A program made the translations under genes and the position numbers. Below are positions 5,477 to 14,109 of a DNA stretch of 18,556 nucleotides, piece after piece. Location of the stretch: the NCBI GenBank assembly GCA_964450305.1, contig CAYVFB010000070.1:1-18556 (forward strand), written 5' to 3'. Positions within the stretch are counted from its first letter, which is position 1, and every line of letters begins with the position of its first letter. Under the pieces are notes generated by a model. That model saw only the letters and a program-made list of their open reading frames with translations, searched no databases and was not told the origin of the DNA. Source of the DNA: JAAYJG01 sp964450305 (GTDB lineage Bacteria; Bacillota; Clostridia; DSM-8532).

Positions 5477-7216
5477 TCACTGAGTAACTGGTATCGAAAT
5501 GGTGAAAGCAGTTCCCTTTCCCAACTCGCTGTCAACATGGATCTGTCCGTTATGCTTGCGGATAATATCCTGAGACATGGAAAGTCCAATTCCCATTCCC
5601 TTATCCTCTTTGGTCGAAAAACCGAAGTCGAAAATCTTCTGCAGATTCTCCTGTGGAATTCCTTTCCCGTTATCCCGTATGCTGATCCATACCTTTTCAT
5701 CCTGATACCAGGTTTTGAGTTGGATTTCACCCGTTTTCTCGATGGATTGGATGGCATTGACCATAATATTCATGAACACCTGGTTGAGAAGACCCGCGTA
5801 GCACTTTACTGGCGGAAGCTCCCCATATTCCTCGATGATGCGGGTATTCTTCTTCCACAGGTTTGTTGTTAAAACAACCGTACTGCGAACCCCGGCGTTA
5901 ATGTCTGCCTCCTGGAAATCGGACTGATCGATCTTGGAAAAAACCCTCAGGTTTTTAATGATCTCATCCATGCGTTTGCAGGCGGTGGCACTGGTTTTAG
6001 CGGCTTCGGATATTTGTGCGACCATATCCTGAACTTCCGGGTTCCCCGCATCAGCGGTAAGCTGCTCCAATGACTCTGTAAGCATCGTGCTTAGTTGAAC
6101 ATTGCTGCTAATAACTCCCAGCGGCGTATTTATCTCATGAGAAATGGCCGCAGTCAATTGACCCACCTGAGCCATTTTTTCCATCTGAATCAGCTGGGAT
6201 TGAGCCTGCTCTATCTGCAGCTTGGAATCTGCCAGTTCCTGGTTTTGTGCTTCCAATTCGATGTTCTGCTGCTGCAGCAATACCTTTTGCTGTTCCTGTT
6301 CATCATTGTAGCGCTTTAATTTGGTGATGATAATGTTCGTTGAGAATACCATGGATTCGATCTCCCGCAAAGGGCGGCGTATCTGAATGGGTTTTTCATT
6401 GTAGCAGCTGTAATCCCCTTCTGCCGCCAGGCGGAAGGTTTTTTCCATCTGTTGAATGGGCTTGATGATGCGACTAGCCAGAGGCTTACTGATAATGTTT
6501 GCAACAATATAGGATGCCAAGCCCACAAACAGAAGCAGTATGGCAAAAATAAAAAAGATGGGTACAATCACCATCGGATTCGCCTGCACCGTGACATTCC
6601 CGATGACTTCCTTTTGGGAATCATACAAGTCATATTCGTAACGGATATCAAAATATTGCTGGAGCCTGTTCATCATCGGCGGCAGCTTTTCGGGCATTTC
6701 CCACCACTCAAGGTTGTTTTCAGCGGCATTATCAGCAGGTAACGGATATACAATGTCTCCCCGAAATACAATGGTTGTTCTCAGTAGGTTTCCCAGCTTA
6801 AGATATTGGGATAACACCGTATCAAACTCCTGTTTATGCTCATCCTCAGTATTATAGATTGTCATCTTGGGGCCATTGAGAACAAAGTCATTGCCGAAGA
6901 AGTAGCTTATATCCCTGTTTTCAAGCTCCTTTAGCTCCAAAAGCCATTGCTTCGCCTTCTCAGTGTCCATGTTCAGGTCTTCCAGCTTTTCGATATTCAT
7001 TTCTTCGCGAAAATCTTCCGAGTTGATGATTTGGGCGATACTGTTCCCCAAATATTTAGCAACCATACTGAACTCGATTTTTATCAAATCTTTGAAGTAA
7101 CATCCGGTAATCACTCCAAACAGCAGAATAGATACCATAATGCAAAAAGATATCGTCTTGCGGATTCTTTTGCGCAGTGTTCTTCTAATTGTACAGTGAC
7201 TCTGATAGTTTTCCAT
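5477..7216 (-). CDS. Membrane sensor histidine kinase
   Basis: This 579-residue kinase has a basic N-terminus, a first membrane helix (about 22-42), an extracytoplasmic sensor region (about 43-214) with no family I recognise, a second helix (about 215-242), a HAMP-like segment (about 243-300) and a long Gln/Glu-rich coiled coil (about 303-348). The catalytic part shows the H-box ISHEINTPLG with H360, the N-box NQVFMNIMVNAIQ (478-490), D515 in DNGKGIP, an F-box FDFGFSTK and the G2 box GMGIGLSMSQ (540-549), all intact. The HEINTPLG style H-box fits NtrB/DctB-like kinases. The start has GAGG five bases upstream. It follows the ABC export genes in the same direction after a 232-base gap, so it may be cotranscribed or separately promoted. 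The partner regulator is unproven; the convergent HD-GYP receiver protein is the only receiver in the window. Confidence 0.92.
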   Translation of the reverse strand: MENYQSHCTIRRTLRKRIRKTISFCIMVSILLFGVITGCYFKDLIKIEFSMVAKYLGNSIAQIINSEDFREEMNIEKLEDLNMDTEKAKQWLLELKELENRDISYFFGNDFVLNGPKMTIYNTEDEHKQEFDTVLSQYLKLGNLLRTTIVFRGDIVYPLPADNAAENNLEWWEMPEKLPPMMNRLQQYFDIRYEYDLYDSQKEVIGNVTVQANPMVIVPIFFIFAILLLFVGLASYIVANIISKPLASRIIKPIQQMEKTFRLAAEGDYSCYNEKPIQIRRPLREIESMVFSTNIIITKLKRYNDEQEQQKVLLQQQNIELEAQNQELADSKLQIEQAQSQLIQMEKMAQVGQLTAAISHEINTPLGVISSNVQLSTMLTESLEQLTADAGNPEVQDMVAQISEAAKTSATACKRMDEIIKNLRVFSKIDQSDFQEADINAGVRSTVVLTTNLWKKNTRIIEEYGELPPVKCYAGLLNQVFMNIMVNAIQSIEKTGEIQLKTWYQDEKVWISIRDNGKGIPQENLQKIFDFGFSTKEDKGMGIGLSMSQDIIRKHNGQIHVDSELGKGTAFTISIPVTQ

Positions 7217-7448
7217 AATAACCTCTATTTCGTAACCGTCTGTCTGTCATTGGAAAATGCCTTTTACTAATGGCAGCAAGAGGAAAAGGTATGCCCCCCT
7301 GATGACTTCCTGATGAAGAATCCTTACCACCCATCAAAAGTATTTACGCATATTTATGAAAGAAGTTTTACAAATCGCCGAAAAAGCACAGGGTCTTTAT
7401 GGTTTCTGCAGTTATCAGGTGATTTTATTGCTCGGATAGAGAATTATT

Positions 7449-8513
7449 TCAAGGTGTATTCTGTTCCCTCTTTATCTCCACATTTACATTGAAATCCGGG
7501 ATCAGGAATCCTTCATCATCCTTCACATCGATCTCCACCAGGACATTGGTTTCACCATTGCCCTGTGTCGCTTTTTGAGCGATAGCAGTGACCGTGCCGG
7601 TAAAACAGCGACTTTTATCGGCAAGTGGAATAATATTGGCTTCCATGCCTACCTTGACATCCTTGATGAATTCTTCCGGTATTCTGGCTTCCACATATTT
7701 GGTGTTCAGATTAATCAAGCTGAAAAGCTTCGTACCAGGCGCCGGCATATCCCCTGTTGAGGTGTAAACTCCGCTGATAATCGCCTTGTCCAGGGTACAT
7801 ACGATACTTCCATCTTTAAAGTATGGGCTGCTTTTTTGATCGGATAACTGCTTCAGCTCAAGCTCCAACAGGGCTATCCCGTTTATCTTGCCGGGAAGCT
7901 GGCTCTCCATCTGCTCGATCTCCAGGGCTCTTCCATAATCAAGGTTTTTCAGCGCAAACTGTATATCCTCGATGTTCTTTTTTGAAGCATCAATGCTTTT
8001 TTCAAAATTGTCCGCCTCGTTTTGTGTTATCAAACCCGCAGCTGCCAGATTCTTTTTCTCCTGCAGCTCAGCGAGCAGCTTTTCATGGCTTGCCTGTGCG
8101 GTGGCCAGATCGTGCTTCAGCTTTAGGGCTTCGGGATCCTGTGCTGCCGCCAGAACTTCCTTCTTCTGAGCAATCTCCTTTTCAAGGATCGCCAGTGCTT
8201 CCTTCTCATTGGTTAGCTGAAGCTTTTTCAAAGCAATTTCCTCTTTTGGGCTTTCCCTCTGAGCTTCGGCTAAAGCGTCACCCTTTTGAACCACCTGGCC
8301 TTCCCGGACAAATACGTTGTTTATCTTCAGTGGGAAATCTACAAGAACATTCAAGCTTTCTCTGCAGCGGACAATACCAAAGGCCTCAGTCATCGGTTCC
8401 CTGACTTCAGGCTTGCTCTGCGGAACATCCTCGCTTTGTGCCTCAGCCACACATCCGGCACACACTAACACCAATAACAATAAAATCAACAACATCTGAA
8501 TTCTTTTCATCAT
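7449..8513 (-). CDS. HlyD/MFP-type lipoprotein of an ABC exporter
   Basis: This 354-residue protein is the membrane-fusion subunit of the adjacent ABC exporter. A lysine/arginine start, a leucine-rich segment (7-17) and CAGC ending at C21 look like a lipoprotein signal, though the -3 position is Cys rather than Leu. The first biotinyl-lipoyl half lies at about 45-75 (INNVFVREGQVVQKGDAL), followed by a long coiled-coil hairpin (about 80-215, rich in K, E, Q and A). The second half with GVYTSTGDMPAPGTKLF and a beta-barrel region with KVGMEANIIPL and FTGTVTAIA follows. It overlaps the ATPase stop by four bases (ATGA, 8510-8513), indicating coupled translation. In Bacillota such proteins extend the exporter outside the membrane; the substrate (peptide, lipid or drug) cannot be told. 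Confidence 0.9.
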   Translation of the reverse strand: MMKRIQMLLILLLLVLVCAGCVAEAQSEDVPQSKPEVREPMTEAFGIVRCRESLNVLVDFPLKINNVFVREGQVVQKGDALAEAQRESPKEEIALKKLQLTNEKEALAILEKEIAQKKEVLAAAQDPEALKLKHDLATAQASHEKLLAELQEKKNLAAAGLITQNEADNFEKSIDASKKNIEDIQFALKNLDYGRALEIEQMESQLPGKINGIALLELELKQLSDQKSSPYFKDGSIVCTLDKAIISGVYTSTGDMPAPGTKLFSLINLNTKYVEARIPEEFIKDVKVGMEANIIPLADKSRCFTGTVTAIAQKATQGNGETNVLVEIDVKDDEGFLIPDFNVNVEIKREQNTP

Positions 8514-9184
8514 TCACTCACCCTTCCATCTTTCACATGAATTACACGGTCCCCATAGCTTGCAGCGTCCATCGAGTGGGTCACCTGCACCACAGTTTTA
8601 CCTTTTTGTCGGTTGATCTGCCTAAGCAGCTGCATGATCTCCGTTCCCGTTGTGCTGTCCAGATTCCCAATGGGTTCATCTGCCAGAATAATGTCCGGTT
8701 CGTTGATCAACGCCCTGGCAATGGCAACCCGCTGTTGCTGGCCGCCTGACAACTCCCGGGGGGTATGTTTTCTCCTGTCAGACAGGCCAACCGTCTCAAG
8801 GATGCTTTGAAGCCTTTCCCGGTAGTTCCTCAGTTTTTTTCCGTCCAACAGGATGGGAAGCATGATATTTTCCTCTACATTCAGGTTCGGAATTAAATTG
8901 TAAAACTGAAAAATGAACCCGACATCCCGTCTTCGCATGATGCTTCCCTGTCTGTCCTTCATATGAGCCAGTTCTTTCCCCTGAATCCGGATACTCCCCG
9001 ACGTGGGTTTATCCAAACCTCCGATCAGGTAAAGCAACGTGCTTTTTCCGGACCCGGACGGGCCCATAATGGATACGAATTCCCCTTTGTGGATGTTGAC
9101 ATTCACATGCTTCAGTACATCCATGGTTGTATTACCCATTTGGTAGGACTTAACCAGATCCTTCGCTTCAATAACTGTTTCCAT
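8510..9184 (-). CDS. ABC transporter ATP-binding protein, MacB/LolD type
   Basis: This 224-residue ATPase has a Walker A GPSGSGKST (41-49), the Q-loop Q93 in FIFQFYNL, the signature LSGGQQQR (145-152), Walker B IILADEP with D169 and E170, the D-loop NLDS (174-177) and the switch H203 in VTHS. The LIPNLNVEENI region and the short length are typical of the ATPases that pair with FtsX/MacB-type permeases. One small departure is Ile instead of the usual Thr in DEPTGNLD. It sits between the permease gene (135 bases upstream) and the HlyD-type lipoprotein gene (four-base overlap), and powers that exporter at the inner face of the membrane. Confidence 0.95.
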   Translation of the reverse strand: METVIEAKDLVKSYQMGNTTMDVLKHVNVNIHKGEFVSIMGPSGSGKSTLLYLIGGLDKPTSGSIRIQGKELAHMKDRQGSIMRRRDVGFIFQFYNLIPNLNVEENIMLPILLDGKKLRNYRERLQSILETVGLSDRRKHTPRELSGGQQQRVAIARALINEPDIILADEPIGNLDSTTGTEIMQLLRQINRQKGKTVVQVTHSMDAASYGDRVIHVKDGRVSE

Positions 9185-9319
9185 TGAATGCTCCTTTTCT
9201 TTTAAACTTTTAGCTGACGCCTGAGGTCTCGTTGTTCATCTTGATACGTGCTTACGGCAGCTTCTGCCACAGTGTGCTATTGGCCTGCTGGTAATGTGAA
9301 TCAGCCCTTCGTCAATGGG

Positions 9320-11806
9320 CTATTCATATTTGATGGCTTCAATGATATTCAGTCGTGAGGACTTTACCGAAGGCCCCACAGAAGCGGCAACCATAATTGC
9401 CAGCCCCGCAACCCCGCAAGCCATAATGATATCAAGAGGATAATGCATGTCTATCGGCAGTTCTATTGATACAATGAAATACTGTACGATGTACATCAGC
9501 AGCAAGCCCGCAAGAACACCGCTTGTTCCGCCAATCAGCCCACCGGTGAATGCTTCGATCAGAATCATCCGCACTGATTGCCCTTTTTCCATGCCTATCG
9601 AACGGAATATGGCAAGCTGCCGTCTTCGCTGAATAAACGATATCAAAAGATTGTTCACCACCCCAATGATTCCGATCAGCATCGCCAGAAGAGAGAAACC
9701 CTTTAGAAGGGTAAACATCTGCTCATTGCTCTCCTGGTTGCTTTTCTTCATTTCCTCCATGGTCTCGAGCCAGGGATAGTAATGGGACATTTCCTTCTCA
9801 ATGCGTTCAGCCACCACCTCGGCAGCCTCGTTTGTTTTGATATAAATAGCACTGTATTCTTGCTGTCCGGTATCAAGCCTGAAATATTTATCCGATATCA
9901 GCGCCAGGCTGCCGTTATTGTACAAAGAGTTGAAAAAACCTGCGACTGTATACACGCAATCCCGGTTATTGATGCGGAACGTAACCTGGTCACCTGTCTT
10001 AAGATCATAACGGTCCTTTAGGACCTGGGTTAAAAATACCGCACGTTCTTGTTCGAGCTCGGGTAATTTGTCCATGCTGTCCTGCTGAACTGTAAAATCC
10101 CAATACTCGAAGAATTTTCGGTAATCGATGCCCATGAAGGTTGAGATCCGAGTGCTTTGGCCTAAGACCTCCACGCTGGACAGTTCATATAGACCGTAAA
10201 CCTCACTCACGCCGTCAATCTTTTGAAGAAGCCTTTCCATATGGGCATTGCATGCATCTGAAGCATAGGTGATGTCATAGCAGGCCTTATTATAAAACCC
10301 GACCACCTCAACACCGACACTATAGCTAATGAGGTTGATCATCATCAAAGACGCGATACCGATGCTCAGAAGTGAAATATTGTTCAAAATGCTTCGGTTT
10401 TCACGAAGGTTCTTCGCCGCAAGCACGCCTACATTCCCCAGCAGAATCACATACAGCTTTTCCAGTATTGCGACAAACAGAGCCGTTACGTAGGGCACCA
10501 GCAAAACAATCGAACAGATTGACAGCAGCATGCAGATGATATTACCCGGCATCGCAATGCTTTTGGGCAACCGGGACGGAAGATAAACCGAGATGACTAT
10601 AAAAAGGATTCCCAGAACAAGCCGGATTCCGTTCTTCTTCACAGCCTTATCCATGGTATTTAAAATGATATCCTTCAGCGGGATTCGGGAAACCTTCAGA
10701 ATGGGAATCAACGAGCTTGCAAAGCACAGAAACACCCCGAAAGCAAAGCTTAAACCCATTTGAAACGGAGTATAAACCGCCCTGGTCTCTATATCTTTAA
10801 TCCATGGATCTTTCAATGTTTCGGACATCCCCTTCAGGATGATCAGCCCAAGTCCAAGCCCTAGCCCGCTGCCAATTATTCCGTATAAAAGGCTCTCAAC
10901 CAGCATGATATTATCGGTTGTTCTTCGCGTTGCCCCGATACTCCTGAAGGTGCCAACCACTGGGAGCCTTTCCATGGTGATCACCCTGAAGGAGGTAAAA
11001 ATAATGAACATGCTCATGAAGGCCACAATGAAGGTCATCAGCATAAAGGGCATAGTGATGCTTTCCATTTCCTGTTTGATATCTTCACCATTGAAGGGCT
11101 GCTGTACCTGATATCCTTTGTAGATTTCCTGAAGCTGTGAAAGGGTCTCTGTAACCCGGCTCTCATCCTTCAGGCAGACCTGAACGCTGGTAAAAGCTCC
11201 CCGGGCATTGTGGAGTGCGGACAATGTATCCGCCGGAAGCATCCCAAAGACTGTTGAACCATCTTCGGTAAAAATGCCACCTGTTGCAACTGCAGCAATA
11301 ACCAATTTGCGAAGCTCGCCATTAATAGTCAGGTTAATGGAATCACCGGCGTGAAAACCATATTTTTTGCAGAACTCTTTTGGGAGAACGATTTTCATGC
11401 CGGAGAAAGGTATTAGACCACTTTCTGAAAGTACCTGAACAGGGTTTATCTGCTGATTAACTTCCCAGTCTGAGCCCATCAATATTAAACTTGCCTTTTC
11501 ATAAGCTCCAATACGATATGTAGCTCCGCTTTCAAATCGGCCGGCAGCCAGTTTAATATTTTCCATGTTTTTGATGGAATCAGGCTTTATCCATTGGGAT
11601 GGAGAACGCTCATCGGGTTGTATGATAATATCTGTCTGACCATAGTACACTTGAATCCTGTTGATATAAAGCTGTGCAAAAGTATCACCGATTGTGCTTG
11701 ATGAAAAGAACAGGCCGCAGGCAGCCATGACGGAAAACAGGATCAGCAGTGTCCGGAGTTTCTTCTCCCATAAGTTTTTCAGGATATACTTGATGATGAT
11801 TCTCAA
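9320..11806 (-). CDS. Large FtsX/MacB-type ABC transporter permease
   Basis: This 828-residue protein starts at TTG 11806 with AGGGGG eight bases before it. It has the duplicated FtsX layout: an N-terminal helix (about 17-38), an extracellular MacB-like domain (about 40-245), three helices (about 255-380), further helices (about 395-450), a second extracellular domain (about 510-690) and three C-terminal helices (about 705-820). RTLLILFSVMAACG near the start, VITMERLPVVGTFRSIGATRR and FIQRRRQLAIFRSIGMEKGQ are the coupling segments that contact the ATPase. The 800-residue size fits Bacillota exporters of the antimicrobial-peptide or lipoprotein type rather than 400-residue MacB. It is the first gene of the operon with the ATPase, the HlyD-type lipoprotein and probably the kinase. 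Its substrate is unknown. Confidence 0.93.
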   Translation of the reverse strand: MRIIIKYILKNLWEKKLRTLLILFSVMAACGLFFSSSTIGDTFAQLYINRIQVYYGQTDIIIQPDERSPSQWIKPDSIKNMENIKLAAGRFESGATYRIGAYEKASLILMGSDWEVNQQINPVQVLSESGLIPFSGMKIVLPKEFCKKYGFHAGDSINLTINGELRKLVIAAVATGGIFTEDGSTVFGMLPADTLSALHNARGAFTSVQVCLKDESRVTETLSQLQEIYKGYQVQQPFNGEDIKQEMESITMPFMLMTFIVAFMSMFIIFTSFRVITMERLPVVGTFRSIGATRRTTDNIMLVESLLYGIIGSGLGLGLGLIILKGMSETLKDPWIKDIETRAVYTPFQMGLSFAFGVFLCFASSLIPILKVSRIPLKDIILNTMDKAVKKNGIRLVLGILFIVISVYLPSRLPKSIAMPGNIICMLLSICSIVLLVPYVTALFVAILEKLYVILLGNVGVLAAKNLRENRSILNNISLLSIGIASLMMINLISYSVGVEVVGFYNKACYDITYASDACNAHMERLLQKIDGVSEVYGLYELSSVEVLGQSTRISTFMGIDYRKFFEYWDFTVQQDSMDKLPELEQERAVFLTQVLKDRYDLKTGDQVTFRINNRDCVYTVAGFFNSLYNNGSLALISDKYFRLDTGQQEYSAIYIKTNEAAEVVAERIEKEMSHYYPWLETMEEMKKSNQESNEQMFTLLKGFSLLAMLIGIIGVVNNLLISFIQRRRQLAIFRSIGMEKGQSVRMILIEAFTGGLIGGTSGVLAGLLLMYIVQYFIVSIELPIDMHYPLDIIMACGVAGLAIMVAASVGPSVKSSRLNIIEAIKYE

Positions 11807-11905
11807 CGGCGCTTCCCCCTATATTTCCAAACCTTTGTGGTTACTACAATTCCCTGCATGTGGGTAAATTGTTAAAACAGCTTTATTCACTGAGACTACG
11901 ATAGG

Positions 11906-11914
11906 ATTTTATCA
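11906..11914 (-). promoter_or_regulatory. Possible extended -10 promoter of the ABC exporter operon
   Basis: The minus strand reads TGATAAAAT here, that is TG-N-TAAAAT, about 100 bases before the permease start. No good -35 is seen at 17 bases. This is the best promoter candidate upstream of the operon but remains weak. Confidence 0.3.
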
Positions 11915-12082
11915 GTGGTCTGTTGGATATTGATTAGAATTAGATTAATTTTTCATGATTTCCAGTCGCTATGAAACTGTCATGATCGAGGAATGTCAGA
12001 GGCCTATTTGTTATTGCTTTATAACCTACCAAGGTTTCGTGTCTTTTGGCGACACCTGGGTCATGGAGGACTGTTCACAGGT

Positions 12083-12152
12083 AAGCAGGCGCAACCTGCT
12101 GGGCGAAGTGAAGGATCTTGTATCACGCTCGAATAGATCCTTCGCTGCACTC
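12083..12152. repeat. Dispersed-repeat relic with two hairpins
   Basis: AGCAGG/CCTGCT (12083-12100) is followed by GAAGGATCT (12110-12118) and AGATCCTTC (12135-12143) around a 16-base loop, then CGCTGCACTCTGGATGAC. The word AGATCCTTCGCTGCACTC(A/T)GGATGAC is a widespread interspersed sequence in many bacterial genomes, whose translation yields the familiar spurious SFAALRMT peptides. It fills part of an otherwise gene-free 480-base interval (11807-12286) in which I see nothing else beyond the possible promoter at 11906. It is best treated as a non-coding repeat. Confidence 0.6.
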
Positions 12153-12286
12153 TGGATGACATCGTTCATTGACATGGTTTTTTTTGTATGTTACTCTGTT
12201 TTCAGGAAGTCGATTCCATGGTTTACCTTAGGCTTATTGTGAATAACTATTTCGTTATCTAAGCGGTTTTTAGATGTCACCAGGCT

Positions 12287-12753
12287 TTGAACATAATATT
12301 TATCGATTGGGAAGTGAGTTTTTTAAAAAAGTGGATCGCAAGTTTACTTTTACTTATTGTTCTGTTCTGTAATACCGGCTGCGGGAACAAACCTGCCGGC
12401 AAAACCGAAGGTAAAGACGACAACAACACGGTAGCGGAGACTATGCCATTGAACCCCAATATCAGTTTGCCTCGTCCTTTTCAAACGGTTATGCCTTTGC
12501 CAAGCTGCCCGGTGCACAAGCAGATGAGGCCGACCTTTTTGCCGAATACAGCGGTTTTGGCTTGATTGATACAAAAGGTGAATTCATCACTGCAACGAAC
12601 CTGTATTATGAATATGGCGGAGGTTACACCTTTGCGATGGAGTGGATTTGGGGATTTATAGATGACCTTGCCAGGGTCATTATTGAAGATGAAGCAGGTT
12701 TACATTATGTGTATATCAATAAAGACGGAAATGTGGTTTGGCAAATGAAATGA
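12287..12753 (+). pseudogene. Frameshifted WG-repeat lipoprotein remnant
   Basis: The first part encodes a lipoprotein-like signal (KKWIASLLLLIVLFCNTGCGN) followed by a polar linker. Around 12420-12445 the frame moves by one base: from 12439 a second frame reads DYAIEPQYQFASSFSNGYAFAKL, LIDTKGEFITATNLYYEYGGGY, MEWIWGFIDDLARVIIED and YVYINKDGNVVWQMK up to the TGA at 12751. The I-P-Y-FA-FSNGYA pattern and GFID are those of WG (KWG-type) repeats, beta-rich units common in Bacillota secreted proteins. WGFID running straight into DDLARV suggests a second internal deletion of roughly one repeat. No convincing RBS precedes the N-terminal TTG or GTG candidates. A one-base deletion plus shortening makes this a pseudogene unless the shift is a sequencing error. 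Confidence 0.75.
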
Positions 12754-12802
12754 TAATGCATTAATTGAATACCTTGCTGTTACTGCTTCTGAATTGAATC
12801 AC

Positions 12803-12833
12803 CATACCCCGCCCGCATTGCGGGGGGGGTATG
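12803..12833. terminator. Strong GC-rich hairpin, probable terminator
   Basis: CATACCCCGCCCGC (12803-12816) pairs with GCGGGGGGGGTATG (12820-12833) around ATT, with one G-G mismatch. Only three T residues follow on +. It lies just past the WG-repeat remnant and between convergent genes, so it probably ends transcription, though the U-tract is short. Confidence 0.6.
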
Positions 12834-12916
12834 TTTCAAAAGGAATCCTTCAGTTAAATCAAGATTGAAGGAAACATAGTGGATAGAATGGTTTTTAAGG
12901 AACCCTTTTGCCCCAC

Positions 12917-13390
12917 TTAAACTGCCTGGTTATTTACCTTGGCTGTCTCTTGTTCCTTTCTATAATCCAGAAATAAATTATAGGATAAACCTGCAAGAAC
13001 GAAAATCCCCCCAATAAGCTTCGACCAGGAAAAATCACCAGTATTGAAAAAATCAATGATAATTCCAGTAAAAAGCTGGCCGATGAAAAGCAGAAGCGTC
13101 AGGTACAGTGCCGATATTCTGGGAGTGAGGTAGCTGGAAAGAACAATGGTAATAACACCTATAAAACCTCCAAGATAAGCCCAGAAAGGCACATTGCCAA
13201 ACTCAAGCCCTTTTAACGCTATGGTTTCCCTGCTGAAAACTGCAAACAGAACGGAAACGAATAAACCCGTTATATAGTTATACAGGGTGCTTTGAAATAT
13301 TCCAATCCTTTCGGCAAGCCTTGAATTGATGATTCTGTTCATGACAATGGTGAAGCCTGTTAAGGTGGTTGCTATAACAGCAGCAATCAT
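12917..13390 (-). CDS. YdcZ/DUF606 family half-size membrane transporter (second of pair)
   Basis: This 157-residue protein begins at ATG 13390 with AAGGA seven bases before it. It has about five membrane helices: an N-terminal IAAVIATTLTGFTIVMN, TLYNYITGLFVSVLFAVF, PFWAYLGGFIGVITIVLSSYL, LTLLLFIGQLFTGIIIDFF and LIGGIFVLAGLSYNLFL. The pattern with N-R-I-N-S-R-L near the start and GQ-x-x-x-G-I-x-I-D in the fourth helix is that of the DMT-superfamily YdcZ/DUF606 proteins. It lies 15 bases after a diverged paralogue of similar size, so the two probably make a heterodimer equivalent to a ten-helix EamA-type carrier. The substrate is unknown. Confidence 0.85.
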   Translation of the reverse strand: MIAAVIATTLTGFTIVMNRIINSRLAERIGIFQSTLYNYITGLFVSVLFAVFSRETIALKGLEFGNVPFWAYLGGFIGVITIVLSSYLTPRISALYLTLLLFIGQLFTGIIIDFFNTGDFSWSKLIGGIFVLAGLSYNLFLDYRKEQETAKVNNQAV

Positions 13391-13405
13391 GGTTTATTCC
13401 TTTCG

Positions 13406-13837
13406 CTAAAAAACAAGCATCGTGACCACACCGAGGAGGATGGCTGCAAGCCCGATGATTTTTTTCTTTTCAAAGCGGATCACCTTCATCCCAAACAGGC
13501 CAAAATGATCCACGATAACCGATACAAGGGTCTGCCCCAACAGACCAAGAGCTATGGTGGCTGAAACCCCCAGGGCTGAAAACCCGATATTGGTAAAAAC
13601 TACGGTTAAAACACCGATCACACCGGCACTGTAAAGGTAAAGCGGTATCTTCCCGGCTTGGTTTTGAATTTTTGTTCTGCCGCGTGAGATAACCAGCACA
13701 AGAGAAATAGTGATCAGCCCAACAATATGAATGATCACACTGGATAAATAGTTTCCGAAGGCATTGGCCAGGATACCATTGAAAAGAATCATTACCGCTA
13801 TCAGCGCCCCGGTAAAGGCGGACAGATATTTATTCAT
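13406..13837 (-). CDS. YdcZ/DUF606 family half-size membrane transporter (first of pair)
   Basis: This 143-residue protein begins at ATG 13837, eight bases after GGGAG; the frame is open further upstream but without an RBS. It has about five helices, including YLSAFTGALIAVMILFNGIL, SSVIIHIVGLITISLVLVI, LYLYSAGVIGVLTVVFTNI, ATIALGLLGQTLVSVIVDHF and the C-terminal IIGLAAILLGVVTMLVF. The GQTLVSVIVD helix matches the equivalent helix in its partner, and both are the usual size for one DUF606 unit. The two genes are cotranscribed from the divergent promoter region facing nfeD. Confidence 0.85.
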   Translation of the reverse strand: MNKYLSAFTGALIAVMILFNGILANAFGNYLSSVIIHIVGLITISLVLVISRGRTKIQNQAGKIPLYLYSAGVIGVLTVVFTNIGFSALGVSATIALGLLGQTLVSVIVDHFGLFGMKVIRFEKKKIIGLAAILLGVVTMLVF

Positions 13838-13872
13838 GCGTGCAACTCCCTGTATCACTATGAGCATTTTTA

Positions 13873-13902
13873 AGTTTACCATGAATCGCACTGGAAAAAC
13901 AA
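13873..13902 (-). promoter_or_regulatory. Possible promoter of the ydcZ-like pair
   Basis: The minus strand has TTGTTT (plus 13897-13902), 18 bases, then TAAACT (plus 13873-13878) preceded by TGG, about 35 bases upstream of the start. The -35 is weak and the extended -10 helps. A CATATC motif overlaps the -35. Confidence 0.4.
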
Positions 13903-14036
13903 CATATCTTTTAACCTCGATTGAAATGATTCCAGATCAATCCTTTTCAAAAAGAGTGATATGTTTTATTGATTTGTGATATGATTTATTTATAGGAAGA
14001 TGCAACCTTGATGATTTGGGATATGAAATGATATCC
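13901..14036. promoter_or_regulatory. Repeated GATATG motif in the divergent intergenic region
   Basis: GTGATATG(T/A)TTTATT occurs twice as a direct repeat (13956-13970 and 13976-13990), exactly 20 bases apart. An inverted copy, AACATATC, lies at 13901-13908 over the ydcZ promoter's -35, and a palindrome GGATAT-GAAATG-ATATCC at 14019-14036 contains GATATG again. The second direct copy also contains TG-N-TATGAT (13978-13985), a possible extended -10 for the nfeD operon. Several phased copies between two divergent operons suggest a shared operator. Confidence 0.5.
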
Positions 14037-14109
14037 ACCAGGATTGCTGTATACACAGACTGTGGAACCGTAGTATTGGTTCTCCGGCAATACACGAGGG
14101 GGTGATGTT

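Noticed and set aside
7823..8404. 193-codon plus-strand frame inside the HlyD-type gene
   Set aside because: It is antisense to a clear HlyD-family coding sequence and is rich in Pro, Ser and Leu without a domain.
11955..12242. 95-codon plus-strand frame containing SFAALWMTSF
   Set aside because: The peptide is the translation of a dispersed non-coding repeat with a hairpin, a well-known spurious annotation.
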